From: an uncultured Bacteroidota bacterium
GTDB lineage: Bacteria > Bacteroidota > Bacteroidia > Bacteroidales > VadinHA17
Length of the DNA stretch: 16,925 bases
Assembly: GCA_903865465.1 (NCBI GenBank)
Contig: CAIPJU010000603.1
Location: forward strand, 1-16,925
Reading direction: 5' to 3'
Shown here: positions 8,188 to 15,651 of the stretch, one piece after another
How positions within the stretch are numbered: the stretch's first letter is position 1
How the letters are laid out: the number at the start of each line of letters is the position of its first letter
Program-made: the position numbers and the translations under genes
The notes under the pieces: model-generated
What the model was told of the DNA's origin: nothing
What the model saw: the letters and a program-made list of their open reading frames with translations, nothing else
Databases searched by the model: none

Positions 8188-8250
8188 AACCACGTCTTTC
8201 ATGGTTATTAACGGGTTTGCAGCCCGTGAACTTCCATGAAAGACGTGGTT
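8188..8250. repeat. 63-nt composite inverted repeat (nested hairpin)
   Basis: The left arm AACCACGTCTTTCATGG (8188-8204) and right arm CCATGAAAGACGTGGTT (8234-8250) are perfect 17-bp inverted copies. Between them a second short stem, ACGGG (8211-8215) with CCCGT (8223-8227), closes a 7-nt loop. Two 6-nt flanks form a symmetrical internal loop. It lies between the TIM-barrel gene (stop at 8283) and the lactonase-like gene (start at 8150). There is no T-run on either strand immediately after the stem, so it is not a standard intrinsic terminator. The nested structure resembles REP or small palindromic mobile repeats and could also modulate read-through or mRNA stability between the two genes. 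No second copy was noticed in this window. Confidence 0.85.
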
Positions 8251-8282
8251 AAAAATAGCTAATAATTCAACACAAGCCCGGT

Positions 8283-9227
8283 TCAGGCTTCAAAACTATC
8301 GCTGTCGCGATATGCCTGTATCAGAGCTGCTTCTCCCTCTTTTCCCTTTTTGCTCAGGCCATGTTCAAGGCAAATTACACCCTGGTAATTCCTGCTGTGA
8401 ATATATTTGAACAGATTCCTGAAATTGATTTCTCCGGTTCCGGGTTCATTTCTTCCGGGGTTGTCGCCGCAGTGGAACGCAGCTATTTCGCTCCATGCTG
8501 CTTCGATATTGGGGATTAGGTTTCCTTCCGTTATCTGCTGATGGTAAACATCATCAACTATCTTACAGGAGGGCCTGTTGACCGCGCGGCAGATGGCGTA
8601 TGCCTGTGGTATACCATTCAGGAAGAGCCCCGGATGGTCATGAATGGTATTCAGTGGTTCGAGGACAATTGTCAGACCTGCAGGTTCGACGACATCACAG
8701 CAATACCTTAGATTATCAATGACATTAGCAGTCTGATAATCCCTGTGCAGCCTCTCATCGTAATGTCCGGGAACAACAAGAGCCCATTTGGCGCCAGTCC
8801 GTTTAGCAACCTCAAGACCTTCCTTCATCTTTTTGACCAGCATCTCCCGAATCTCATCCTTATTAAGGACAAAGGATGTAACAGGGAAGTCAGCGTACAG
8901 AACAAAGGGTCCGAGGTCCATTCCATACTTCTGAAGTTCACCTGCAATTTTCTCCTGTTCAGCAGGGGGACGACTCATGAGGCCATTATCAAACATAGCC
9001 CTGAAACCCATGTCGTTACAGAACCTGATGTTATCGGCTATCTCTTTTCCTGCATGCTCCTGAAACATACCTATAGAGGGTGCATATTTCAGCTTAAAGG
9101 GAACTACGGCATCTTTTGCCTTCTGAGGTTTAGTTCCTTCAGCCGAACCAAAAACCAAAGGAGCAGCTAATAAGGCGGCTCCTGTGGCTGTGGTTTTTTT
9201 TATGAAGTCTCTTCTCGAGTTATTCAT
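8283..9227 (-). CDS. Tat-exported TIM-barrel protein, hydroxypyruvate isomerase-like
   Basis: This 314-residue protein belongs to the sugar-phosphate isomerase/epimerase (AP endonuclease family 2) superfamily. The N-terminus NNSRRDFIKKTTATGAALL is a twin-arginine signal (RRDFIKK at 5-11), so it is probably exported folded. The barrel carries the expected metal ligands: E190 in IVLEPLN, D225/D226 in KIVDDVYHQQITEGN, H252 in AAFHCGDNPGRNEPGTGEINF, and E288 in VICLEHG. The DVYHQQ...GN and NPGRNEPGTGEINF blocks are characteristic of hydroxypyruvate isomerase (Hyi) relatives rather than xylose isomerases. Classical Hyi is cytoplasmic, so an exported paralogue probably acts on a sugar derivative. 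It starts 17 bases after the Gfo/Idh oxidoreductase gene and is surely co-transcribed with it. Confidence 0.87.
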   Translation of the reverse strand: MNNSRRDFIKKTTATGAALLAAPLVFGSAEGTKPQKAKDAVVPFKLKYAPSIGMFQEHAGKEIADNIRFCNDMGFRAMFDNGLMSRPPAEQEKIAGELQKYGMDLGPFVLYADFPVTSFVLNKDEIREMLVKKMKEGLEVAKRTGAKWALVVPGHYDERLHRDYQTANVIDNLRYCCDVVEPAGLTIVLEPLNTIHDHPGLFLNGIPQAYAICRAVNRPSCKIVDDVYHQQITEGNLIPNIEAAWSEIAAFHCGDNPGRNEPGTGEINFRNLFKYIHSRNYQGVICLEHGLSKKGKEGEAALIQAYRDSDSFEA

Positions 9228-9244
9228 AATTTTATAATATCCGA

Positions 9245-10600
9245 TTATTTGCCTTCGGCTTGAGGAACGTAAGCAAGTCCTGCTACCGGAACACTTTTGT
9301 CGATATCAACCGGTCCGAAAACAAATTTTGTCGGGCCAACTTTCAGATCGGAATTCATCATCTCTTCCCATGAAGTTTCTTTCCCGGTATAAGCCGAGAT
9401 ACGACCCATGATTGCAACCATTGTTGAGATAGCAGTGTTTTCAAGTTCGTTGAAAACCTGTCCTTTGCGGATGGAAGTTACGAGGTCGATATGTTCCTGA
9501 ACATAGGGGTCAACGCTTACACTCTTTGTGGGTTTACCATCTTTATCGAGAGGATAGTTGTATTTCCAGACTTCATTTCCTGCGAGGTCGACAATAGTAT
9601 TCTGGCAGTTGGTAGAACCTTTTGTACCCTGAATTCTCTCGGAAACATTATTTACGCAACCGTTGATCTGGCGACACATGCTGTGGAAATGAATTCCGCT
9701 CTCAAAGGTAAAGTCGACACTGAAATTATCATATTGATTACCAGTAACACGGCGCAGCCTCGAGCCCATTCCAACAGCTTTAACAGGATGCTGCGCTGTA
9801 AACCAATGCATAACATCGAGGTTATGAACATGCTGCTCTACTATATGGTCGCCAGAAAGCCAGGTCCAGTTCACCCAGTCGCGGATCATCCATTCCATTT
9901 CACTCCAGGTAGGGTTATTTTCACGATGCCATAGTTTGCCGCCATTCCAGTAAACATTACCGCCTACTATATCGCCGATAGCGCCTTCGGACACCTGCTG
10001 CCAGTTAGCAACATAGTCGCGTTGGTGACGACGCTGGGTTCCTGTCGCAATTGAGAGATCCATACCCTTGGCTTTCTGGGCAGTTGCCATAACTGACCTT
10101 GCGCCAACGGGGTCAACACAAACAGGCTTTTCAGCAAATATATGCTTGCGGGCTGCAACAGCTGCTGCAAGATGGTCGGGACGGAAGAAAGGAGGAGTTG
10201 CAAGAATGATGATGTCGACACCGGAATCAATAACTTTCTGGTATGCATCGAAGCCTACAAAACACTTATCAACAGGAACTTCCTGTCCTTTTTCTTTAAG
10301 AATTTTTTCCCTGCATGAATCGACTCTGTCCTGGAAAGTATCACCAAGAGCTACAATCTGAAGGTTTGGTCCTGCGCTAAGGAAGTTAATGGCAGCTCCC
10401 GATCCTCGTCCACCGCAACCTATTACACCAGCCTTGAGAACCGGTCCGTCAGGTGCCTGATCGAGCATGGTAGGAAGAGCTACACTCCTTTTTGTCTGGC
10501 GCGAACAACTTGTAATCAGAGCTGGGGCAACTACTCCTGCAACTCCGGCCATCGCCGCTGTGCCAAGAAAATTACGTCGTGAAATACTTGATTTTGTCAT
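9245..10600 (-). CDS. Tat-exported Gfo/Idh/MocA-family oxidoreductase (probable lipoprotein)
   Basis: This 451-residue protein has a twin-arginine signal (SRRNFLG at 7-13) followed by ALITSC (Cys 32), which fits a lipobox, so it may be a Tat-exported lipoprotein. The NAD(P)-binding Rossmann domain starts at about residue 54: KAGVIGCGGRGSGAAINF with GxGGxG at 61-66, then ILATPPFFRPDH and AEKPVCVDP (EKP at 157-159, the usual catalytic Lys). The C-terminal half has the family's substrate domain, with DWVNWTWLSGDHIVEQHVHNLD supplying likely active-site His and Asp. It leads the minus-strand cluster and is preceded by a good Bacteroidota promoter. Exported family members generally keep the nicotinamide cofactor tightly bound, as in glucose-fructose oxidoreductase. 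The substrate, presumably a sugar or glycoside, is unknown. Confidence 0.9.
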   Translation of the reverse strand: MTKSSISRRNFLGTAAMAGVAGVVAPALITSCSRQTKRSVALPTMLDQAPDGPVLKAGVIGCGGRGSGAAINFLSAGPNLQIVALGDTFQDRVDSCREKILKEKGQEVPVDKCFVGFDAYQKVIDSGVDIIILATPPFFRPDHLAAAVAARKHIFAEKPVCVDPVGARSVMATAQKAKGMDLSIATGTQRRHQRDYVANWQQVSEGAIGDIVGGNVYWNGGKLWHRENNPTWSEMEWMIRDWVNWTWLSGDHIVEQHVHNLDVMHWFTAQHPVKAVGMGSRLRRVTGNQYDNFSVDFTFESGIHFHSMCRQINGCVNNVSERIQGTKGSTNCQNTIVDLAGNEVWKYNYPLDKDGKPTKSVSVDPYVQEHIDLVTSIRKGQVFNELENTAISTMVAIMGRISAYTGKETSWEEMMNSDLKVGPTKFVFGPVDIDKSVPVAGLAYVPQAEGK

Positions 10601-10890
10601 GTTGGTTGGTTTTATGAGAAATGATATTATTATGGTTAAAATAGGGTTTGTGTCTTATTCAAATGTAAATATTGAGTATGAAATAAGCAAATAATTAAAC
10701 CCATTTAATGATTTTTAACTTCCATCCTCTAAAATGATACCGCAATTCTAATTTATGTCATACAATCATGAACATGAGCTTTTTTGCTTTGCTTTTTCGT
10801 AAATTGCGCGATAAATATTTCCACATTTTACGTATTAGAAAGGAATCATCCGTGTATTTTCAATTCCTGCGATTTATTATAAGATAAAGA
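10601..10890. other. Divergent intergenic region
   Basis: These 290 A/T-rich bases separate the minus-strand Gfo/Idh gene from the plus-strand CxxCH-propeller gene and must hold both promoters. The minus-strand promoter is listed separately. For the plus strand I found only degenerate -7 candidates (for example TAAATTGC near 10800). A small dyad, TCATG-AA-CATGA, lies at 10766-10777 and could be a regulator site, but it is short and its significance is uncertain. No small gene or RNA was recognised. Confidence 0.5.
10660..10691 (-). promoter_or_regulatory. Bacteroidota-type promoter for the Gfo/Idh-led transcript
   Basis: Read on the minus strand, TTTG (10691-10688) is followed by a 20-bp spacer and TACATTTG (10667-10660). 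This matches the Bacteroidota sigma-ABfr consensus of TTTG at -33 and TAnnTTTG at -7. Transcription would begin around 10650-10655, giving a leader of about 50 nt before the ATG at 10600. It was the best promoter match found on either strand of this window. Confidence 0.6.
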
Positions 10891-12402
10891 ATGACATATA
10901 AATTAAAAATAAAGATAATCCTGTTCTGTAAACTCATCTTATTCACAGTTATTCTTCCCCTGATGACCGGATGCCACTACAAACCAGGGGCTAACGTGAC
11001 TAAGTCGGAACTTGAGCCGGCGATCGAACCCGATTATTCCGGCATTACCATACCACCAAATATAGCCCCTCTGAATTTTATCATAAAGGAAAGCGGGAAA
11101 TCTTTCGTTGCCCGTTTTTCAGCTGCTTCCTCAGCTTCATTTGATGTATCATCTCATGATGGTAAGATCATTATTCCTCTCACTAAATGGAAGAAGATGC
11201 TGAGTGCGAACAGAGGAAAAACTTACCAGCTGGAAATTTTTTCCAGGGGTGATAAGGGTGAATGGATAAAATTCAAGCCGCTGATAAACACCATCGCCAA
11301 TGAGAAGACTGATCCATACCTATATTACAGGCTCTTATACCCGGGCTATGAAAGCTGGTCAGAACTCAGCATTAACATCAGAAATCTCGAAAACTTCAGT
11401 ACCAAGGCCTTGATCGAGAACACTGCCGTTGATGAGAATTGCATCAACTGCCATTCGTTCAACAATGGACGAACAGATGATTTTTTGTTTCATATGAGAG
11501 GAAATCTGGGTGGGACCTATTTCTACTCGGGAGGCAAATTCAAAAAGGTGAATCTGAAAACCAAAGAAATGAAGAACGGCGCCGTCTATCCCCGCTGGCA
11601 TCCTGCAGGTAAATTTGTGGCCTTCTCCTCAAACAAGATAATCCAGCGATTTCATGCGGCCGATAATAAGAAGGTCGAAGTGGGCGATCTGGAATCATCC
11701 CTAGTGCTCTACGACATTGAAAAAAATGAGATGATGAATGTTAATCTTGAAGGAAAAGAGAACTTTATGGACACTTTTCCTGAATGGTCGCCCGATGGTA
11801 AGTACCTCTATTTCTGCAGGGCACCTCAGATAGGAAAGGATTATGATTATACAATGATTAGATATAGTTTATGGCGTTCATCATTCGATAGCAGCAGCAG
11901 ATCCTTTGGCCCGGCTGAACTGGTTTTTGATGCAGCATCCTCATCAAAGAGTGTGGCTTTCCCCCGGATCTCACCCGATGGAAAATACCTGGTCCTTACT
12001 GTTTTCGATTATGGCACTTTCCCCATATGGCACAAGGAGGCTGACCTTTATTCCATCGACATGGCCACTTTAAATATTAACCGCCTTAGTCTGAACAGCG
12101 ATTTTGCCGACAGTTATCATTCATGGTCATCAAACAGCAAATGGCTGGTTTTCAGTAGCAAAAGGATTGACGGACTCTCAGCCCGCCCCTATCTTTCATA
12201 CATAAACAGCGATGGCAGCTCGGAAAAGCCATTTCTATTACCGCAGGAGGACCCCGGATTTTACGGCACCTTCCTGAAGAGTTTTAATATTCCGGAATTT
12301 TCGACTGAAAAAATAGATCTGAATCCTGGTATAATCCGGCGCCTGGCAAATTCGAAACCTCTTCAGGCAGGCTGGAACCCGGGCAGCCCGACCACCAGAT
12401 GA
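10891..12402 (+). CDS. Lipoprotein with a CxxCH haem-type motif and TolB/PD40-like propeller repeats
   Basis: This is a 503-residue protein. A lipoprotein signal peptide ends in the lipobox MTGC (Cys 28). Residues about 50-175 form an N-terminal beta-rich domain. A single CINCH motif follows (C184, C187, H188) in DENCINCHSFNNGR, which fits covalent c-type haem attachment. The rest is a propeller with PD40/TolB-type repeats: YPRWHPAGKFVAFSSN (233-248), FPEWSPDGKYLYFCRAP (296-312), FPRISPDGKYLVLTVF (357-372) and YHSWSSNSKWLVFSSKR (409-425). Similar Bacteroidota proteins have been loosely labelled TolB-like or cytochrome c biosynthesis proteins; no function is established to my knowledge. It lies 34 bp before a polytopic membrane gene on the same strand, suggesting a two-gene envelope unit. 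The axial distal haem ligand is not evident. Confidence 0.82.
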   Translation: MTYKLKIKIILFCKLILFTVILPLMTGCHYKPGANVTKSELEPAIEPDYSGITIPPNIAPLNFIIKESGKSFVARFSAASSASFDVSSHDGKIIIPLTKWKKMLSANRGKTYQLEIFSRGDKGEWIKFKPLINTIANEKTDPYLYYRLLYPGYESWSELSINIRNLENFSTKALIENTAVDENCINCHSFNNGRTDDFLFHMRGNLGGTYFYSGGKFKKVNLKTKEMKNGAVYPRWHPAGKFVAFSSNKIIQRFHAADNKKVEVGDLESSLVLYDIEKNEMMNVNLEGKENFMDTFPEWSPDGKYLYFCRAPQIGKDYDYTMIRYSLWRSSFDSSSRSFGPAELVFDAASSSKSVAFPRISPDGKYLVLTVFDYGTFPIWHKEADLYSIDMATLNINRLSLNSDFADSYHSWSSNSKWLVFSSKRIDGLSARPYLSYINSDGSSEKPFLLPQEDPGFYGTFLKSFNIPEFSTEKIDLNPGIIRRLANSKPLQAGWNPGSPTTR

Positions 12403-12436
12403 AGCTTAAGTTAATCTATCTCAACTATTTCCAGAA

Positions 12437-14212
12437 ATGAACCGAATTATACAAGATATTATGAAGAGCTTCTCCCGGCTGCCATGGCTCCTCTTTTTTT
12501 GCGCTGCGTTTATTTTCTTCTTCTTTTTTGCCAATTATATTACTTTCTACCAGGAGAAAACCACCCTGTTTTTCACATCAGCCGGATTTCTTTCAGAGAA
12601 TCTTCACCAGCCCGGAGGATTATTGATCTGGATTGCTAAGCTTGCAACATCATTTTTCTTCTTCCCCTTTTCGGGAGCGCTCATAATTTCTTCAATCCTG
12701 ACTCTCACAGCTTACTTCATTTCAGAAATAATTTCAGCTCTCTCAGGAAAAAATGGGACAATAATATCTATCCTCTTTGCAGTTGCTCTTTTCTATATCC
12801 AGACAGACTACAGATTTCTTTTTTTTAATATAATCGGATTGCTCCTCCAGCTGCTTCTTTTCCTTCTGGCAGTAAAATACTCAAGAATCCTGAAAGGTTG
12901 GATGCCTCTCATTCTTTTGCCATTCTGGTACTTCGCAACAGGTGGATTTGCCTTCATCTTCTCCGTTCTCCTCACTTTCTTTTACATAACAAAAGAGTGG
13001 AAAAGTGGTCTGATAAAAATTTTCATCCTTTGGATCATCAACGTTATAACGTTTTATATTTCAAAAGATTTATTATTCTTCCAGACTTCAAAATTGTTGC
13101 TTTTGTACCCTTGGTCGGAGGAAAGTGCAGGTTCCGGTTACCGGATATTTCTTATTGTTTCTGGTTTTATTGTATTAATCCCTCTGTTTGTTAAAGTAAG
13201 CATGAAGTATAAATTGCTTAAGGAAATTTCATCCCTGGTTATGAATATTACGGCTTCTGCTATTGCAGTTGCAGCAATTCTGATAATCAGTATCCTTAGG
13301 TCCGATGAAAAAGTTAGTAATTATTTCCATGCCGAGAAACTGTTTTATGAGAACAGGTTTAATGACATGGTGCAATGGAATATAACACATCCTTCAAGCA
13401 ATATTCTTACTGTTTTTCTTAACAATGTGGCATTAAGTGAAACGAACAGGCTGAACGACATGCTCTTCAATTTCCCTCAAAGCGCCGATGGGAAGACCCT
13501 TTTTCTGAAATGGCAGATGAGCAGTGAGATCCTGAGGTATGGAGGATATTTCTATTATTCCATTGGCATGGTAAATGAAGCACACCGCTGGGCTTTTGAG
13601 AATATGGTGATGAAAGGGCACACGCCTGAAGGCTTGAAAATGCTTATAAAAACAGAACTGATAAACGGTAATTATATTACAGCTTCAAAATATATTAATC
13701 TGCTGAAACATACCTTTTTCTATAAAAATGAAGCCCTTCATTTTGAAAAGCTTCTCCATGATGAATCAGCCATCGCATCCGATCCGGAACTTGGGGAAAA
13801 AAGAAAGATAAAAATGAAAAACGATTTCTTCACAATAACTGACGACCCTGTAGTAAATATTAATCTGATATGCGCTTCTGATTCACTGAACAGAAAGGCT
13901 TTTGAATACAAAGTTGCCTCCCTTTTGCTGAAAAAAGATTTCAAAGGCCTGTCGGTTGAAATTCCAAAGTACGGCAAGCTAGGATATACGAGGCTCCCTC
14001 TTCATGTTGAAGAAGCATTGACGGAGCTCATGGCAACAAAGAAACTTAAGCCTTCAATTGCCGGAAGTTTAAATATAAGCAGCGGTACAAATTCGAAATT
14101 CGAAAAACTTCTCAGTGTCCTGCAACTTTACAGGGGCAATAAAACAGCTGCTGAACCTGCTCTAAAGAGAGACTTTGGCAATACATACTGGTATTATACT
14201 TTCTTCAGATAA
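12437..14212 (+). CDS. Polytopic membrane protein with a C-terminal soluble helical domain, unknown function
   Basis: This is a 591-residue protein. The first 290 residues or so hold about eight to ten very hydrophobic segments, starting with LLFFCAAFIFFFFFANYITF near residue 18. The last 300 residues are soluble and mostly helical, with TPR-like pairs (for example GMVNEAHRWAFENM, LINGNYITASKYINLL and KFEKLLSVLQLYRGNKTAAE), and the protein ends in YWYYTFFR. There is no signature of a known transporter or enzyme. The architecture resembles a Bacteroidota-restricted family of unknown function, possibly the one catalogued as DUF6057; I cannot confirm this without a search. It follows the CxxCH-propeller lipoprotein by 34 bp and probably acts with it at the inner membrane. 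Confidence 0.75.
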   Translation: MNRIIQDIMKSFSRLPWLLFFCAAFIFFFFFANYITFYQEKTTLFFTSAGFLSENLHQPGGLLIWIAKLATSFFFFPFSGALIISSILTLTAYFISEIISALSGKNGTIISILFAVALFYIQTDYRFLFFNIIGLLLQLLLFLLAVKYSRILKGWMPLILLPFWYFATGGFAFIFSVLLTFFYITKEWKSGLIKIFILWIINVITFYISKDLLFFQTSKLLLLYPWSEESAGSGYRIFLIVSGFIVLIPLFVKVSMKYKLLKEISSLVMNITASAIAVAAILIISILRSDEKVSNYFHAEKLFYENRFNDMVQWNITHPSSNILTVFLNNVALSETNRLNDMLFNFPQSADGKTLFLKWQMSSEILRYGGYFYYSIGMVNEAHRWAFENMVMKGHTPEGLKMLIKTELINGNYITASKYINLLKHTFFYKNEALHFEKLLHDESAIASDPELGEKRKIKMKNDFFTITDDPVVNINLICASDSLNRKAFEYKVASLLLKKDFKGLSVEIPKYGKLGYTRLPLHVEEALTELMATKKLKPSIAGSLNISSGTNSKFEKLLSVLQLYRGNKTAAEPALKRDFGNTYWYYTFFR

Positions 14213-14254
14213 GGAGCCAGAATAAAATTGCCATTATTGAATAATTATTAGTGA

Positions 14255-15466
14255 TCAACCAATCGCCTGCTTATCCGATCTGTCTTCACGGAAGAACAGG
14301 ATAAATAACACCAACAGAATAACAGAGAAAACCGAGGTCAAACCCCATATTGTATTCCAGTCGTAGGTTTTAATTCCGCCCGAAACATTTGTGAACAAAT
14401 GTATTATCTGACCATCTATTAAATTCCCGGCAAGCAAACCAAGTCCGAAAGTAACAAGAAATATAAATCCCTGCCCCTGTGCTTTGAGGTCATCAGGAGT
14501 TTTCTTATCCATATATATCTGTCCTCCGACATAAAAGAATCCAAAAATCAAACCATGGATCAGAATTCCTATATAAAACATCCACTGTTGGTTAGCAATA
14601 CCCCCGAAGAAAAGTGAACAGTACCTCACCAGCATTGCAACCAGACCAAGTATCATCACTTTTCGCAGACCTAATTTTTTAATAGTTAAAGGGACAAGTA
14701 GCATGAAACCAAGCTCGGCAAGCACACCCCAGTTTATTGTAATGGCTATGAATTTGGTTTTTATATTGAGTAAGAACTCAGAGAAGTAAGAAAAATACAT
14801 CGTGAAAGGAATCAGCGAGAGAAAGGAAAAAAGAATAAAAAAAGCAAAATTTTTCTCTTTCATAAGTTTAACCGTTCCTAATCCAAAAATGTCTATGAAT
14901 GAGAACTTTTTCCCTCTGCCGGCAGGAGGAGTATCGGGTAATGTAAGGTTGAAGAGGGCGGTGACAATTCCAATGGCAGCACCGCAGTAAAAAGGAAGGT
15001 GGGTACCATCGAAATCAACATGCAGGATCTTAACGAAGAAGAGACTGAAGGCCCCGGAGCAGACATGCCCTATCGATCCGAATAATCTGACCTTTGGAAA
15101 ATCCTCTGAAGGGGAGTGCGCCATCGCAATGGCGCTGGTCAGGCCCCAGGTGGGCATATAGAATAACATTGTAAGCAGAAGAGTGACGAACAGCATCTCC
15201 GGGTTTCTTGTTCCCGCGGCCCAGAATAGCATAAGGGCATTCAGCGTGTTCAGGATAAAAAGCACTTTCTGACCAGGAAAATACCTGTCAGCAAGCATGC
15301 CTATCACCGGCGATGCAAGACAACCTATCGCCATAGAGCTCAGGATCAGGGCTTTTTGTGTTGACCCGATATCCATATTTGTAAGGTATGCAGCAAGTGG
15401 AACCCACCAGACAGCATAGGTCATGTACTGGAAAAACATCATCGCGGATAATCGGAACCGTAACAT
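14255..15466 (-). CDS. NupG-like major facilitator (probable nucleoside:H+ symporter family)
   Basis: This 403-residue protein has about twelve hydrophobic helices. The N-terminus MLRFRLSAMMFFQYMTYAVW resembles the start of NupG/XapB nucleoside transporters (LKFRLxxMxFLQFFIWGxW). An MFS motif-A variant, GMLADRYFPGQK (56-67), lies between helices 2 and 3, and FPKVRLFGSIGHVCSGAF (123-140) matches the family's conserved helix-5 entry. The second half keeps the usual helix pattern and ends in a charged cytoplasmic tail. In Bacteroidota this family is often annotated as a nucleoside permease, but it lies close to sugar MFS proteins, so the substrate is open. It is convergent with the polytopic gene on the plus strand and separated from the SusD gene by a terminator, so it is probably its own transcription unit. 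Confidence 0.82.
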   Translation of the reverse strand: MLRFRLSAMMFFQYMTYAVWWVPLAAYLTNMDIGSTQKALILSSMAIGCLASPVIGMLADRYFPGQKVLFILNTLNALMLFWAAGTRNPEMLFVTLLLTMLFYMPTWGLTSAIAMAHSPSEDFPKVRLFGSIGHVCSGAFSLFFVKILHVDFDGTHLPFYCGAAIGIVTALFNLTLPDTPPAGRGKKFSFIDIFGLGTVKLMKEKNFAFFILFSFLSLIPFTMYFSYFSEFLLNIKTKFIAITINWGVLAELGFMLLVPLTIKKLGLRKVMILGLVAMLVRYCSLFFGGIANQQWMFYIGILIHGLIFGFFYVGGQIYMDKKTPDDLKAQGQGFIFLVTFGLGLLAGNLIDGQIIHLFTNVSGGIKTYDWNTIWGLTSVFSVILLVLFILFFREDRSDKQAIG

Positions 15467-15584
15467 AGGTCTGAATATTTATGACTGTTAATAATTCTGT
15501 AGGACCAGGGATGAAAAGAGCTTTAAAAATGCAATAAACTTTTGAAATATAGTAAAATATACGCTTCCTGCGCCAACAGGAGAT

Positions 15585-15616
15585 AAAAAAAAGGGCCGGA
15601 TTCTCAGATCCGGCCC
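15585..15616 (-). terminator. Rho-independent terminator after the SusD gene
   Basis: Read on the minus strand, a 9-bp perfect stem GGGCCGGAT/ATCCGGCCC (15616-15608 with 15601-15593) closes a 6-nt loop (CTGAGA). It is followed at once by eight T residues (15592-15585). It starts 36 bases after the stop codon of the SusD-family gene, so it ends that operon and insulates the MFS gene downstream. The T-run exists only in this direction. Confidence 0.95.
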
Positions 15617-15651
15617 CTTGATTGGGTTCTTAGTAACAGGTCAGTTGTTGA

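Noticed and set aside
8745..9170. Open frame of 141 codons on the plus strand
   Set aside because: It lies wholly antisense to the TIM-barrel gene, has no signal or family motif, and its composition follows the codons of the real gene.
9491..9934. Open frame of 147 codons on the plus strand
   Set aside because: It is antisense to the conserved C-terminal domain of the Gfo/Idh gene and shows no recognisable domain.
14213..14254. Bidirectional terminator between the convergent polytopic and MFS genes
   Set aside because: The 42-bp gap contains only short A/T palindromes and no G/C stem with a T-run.
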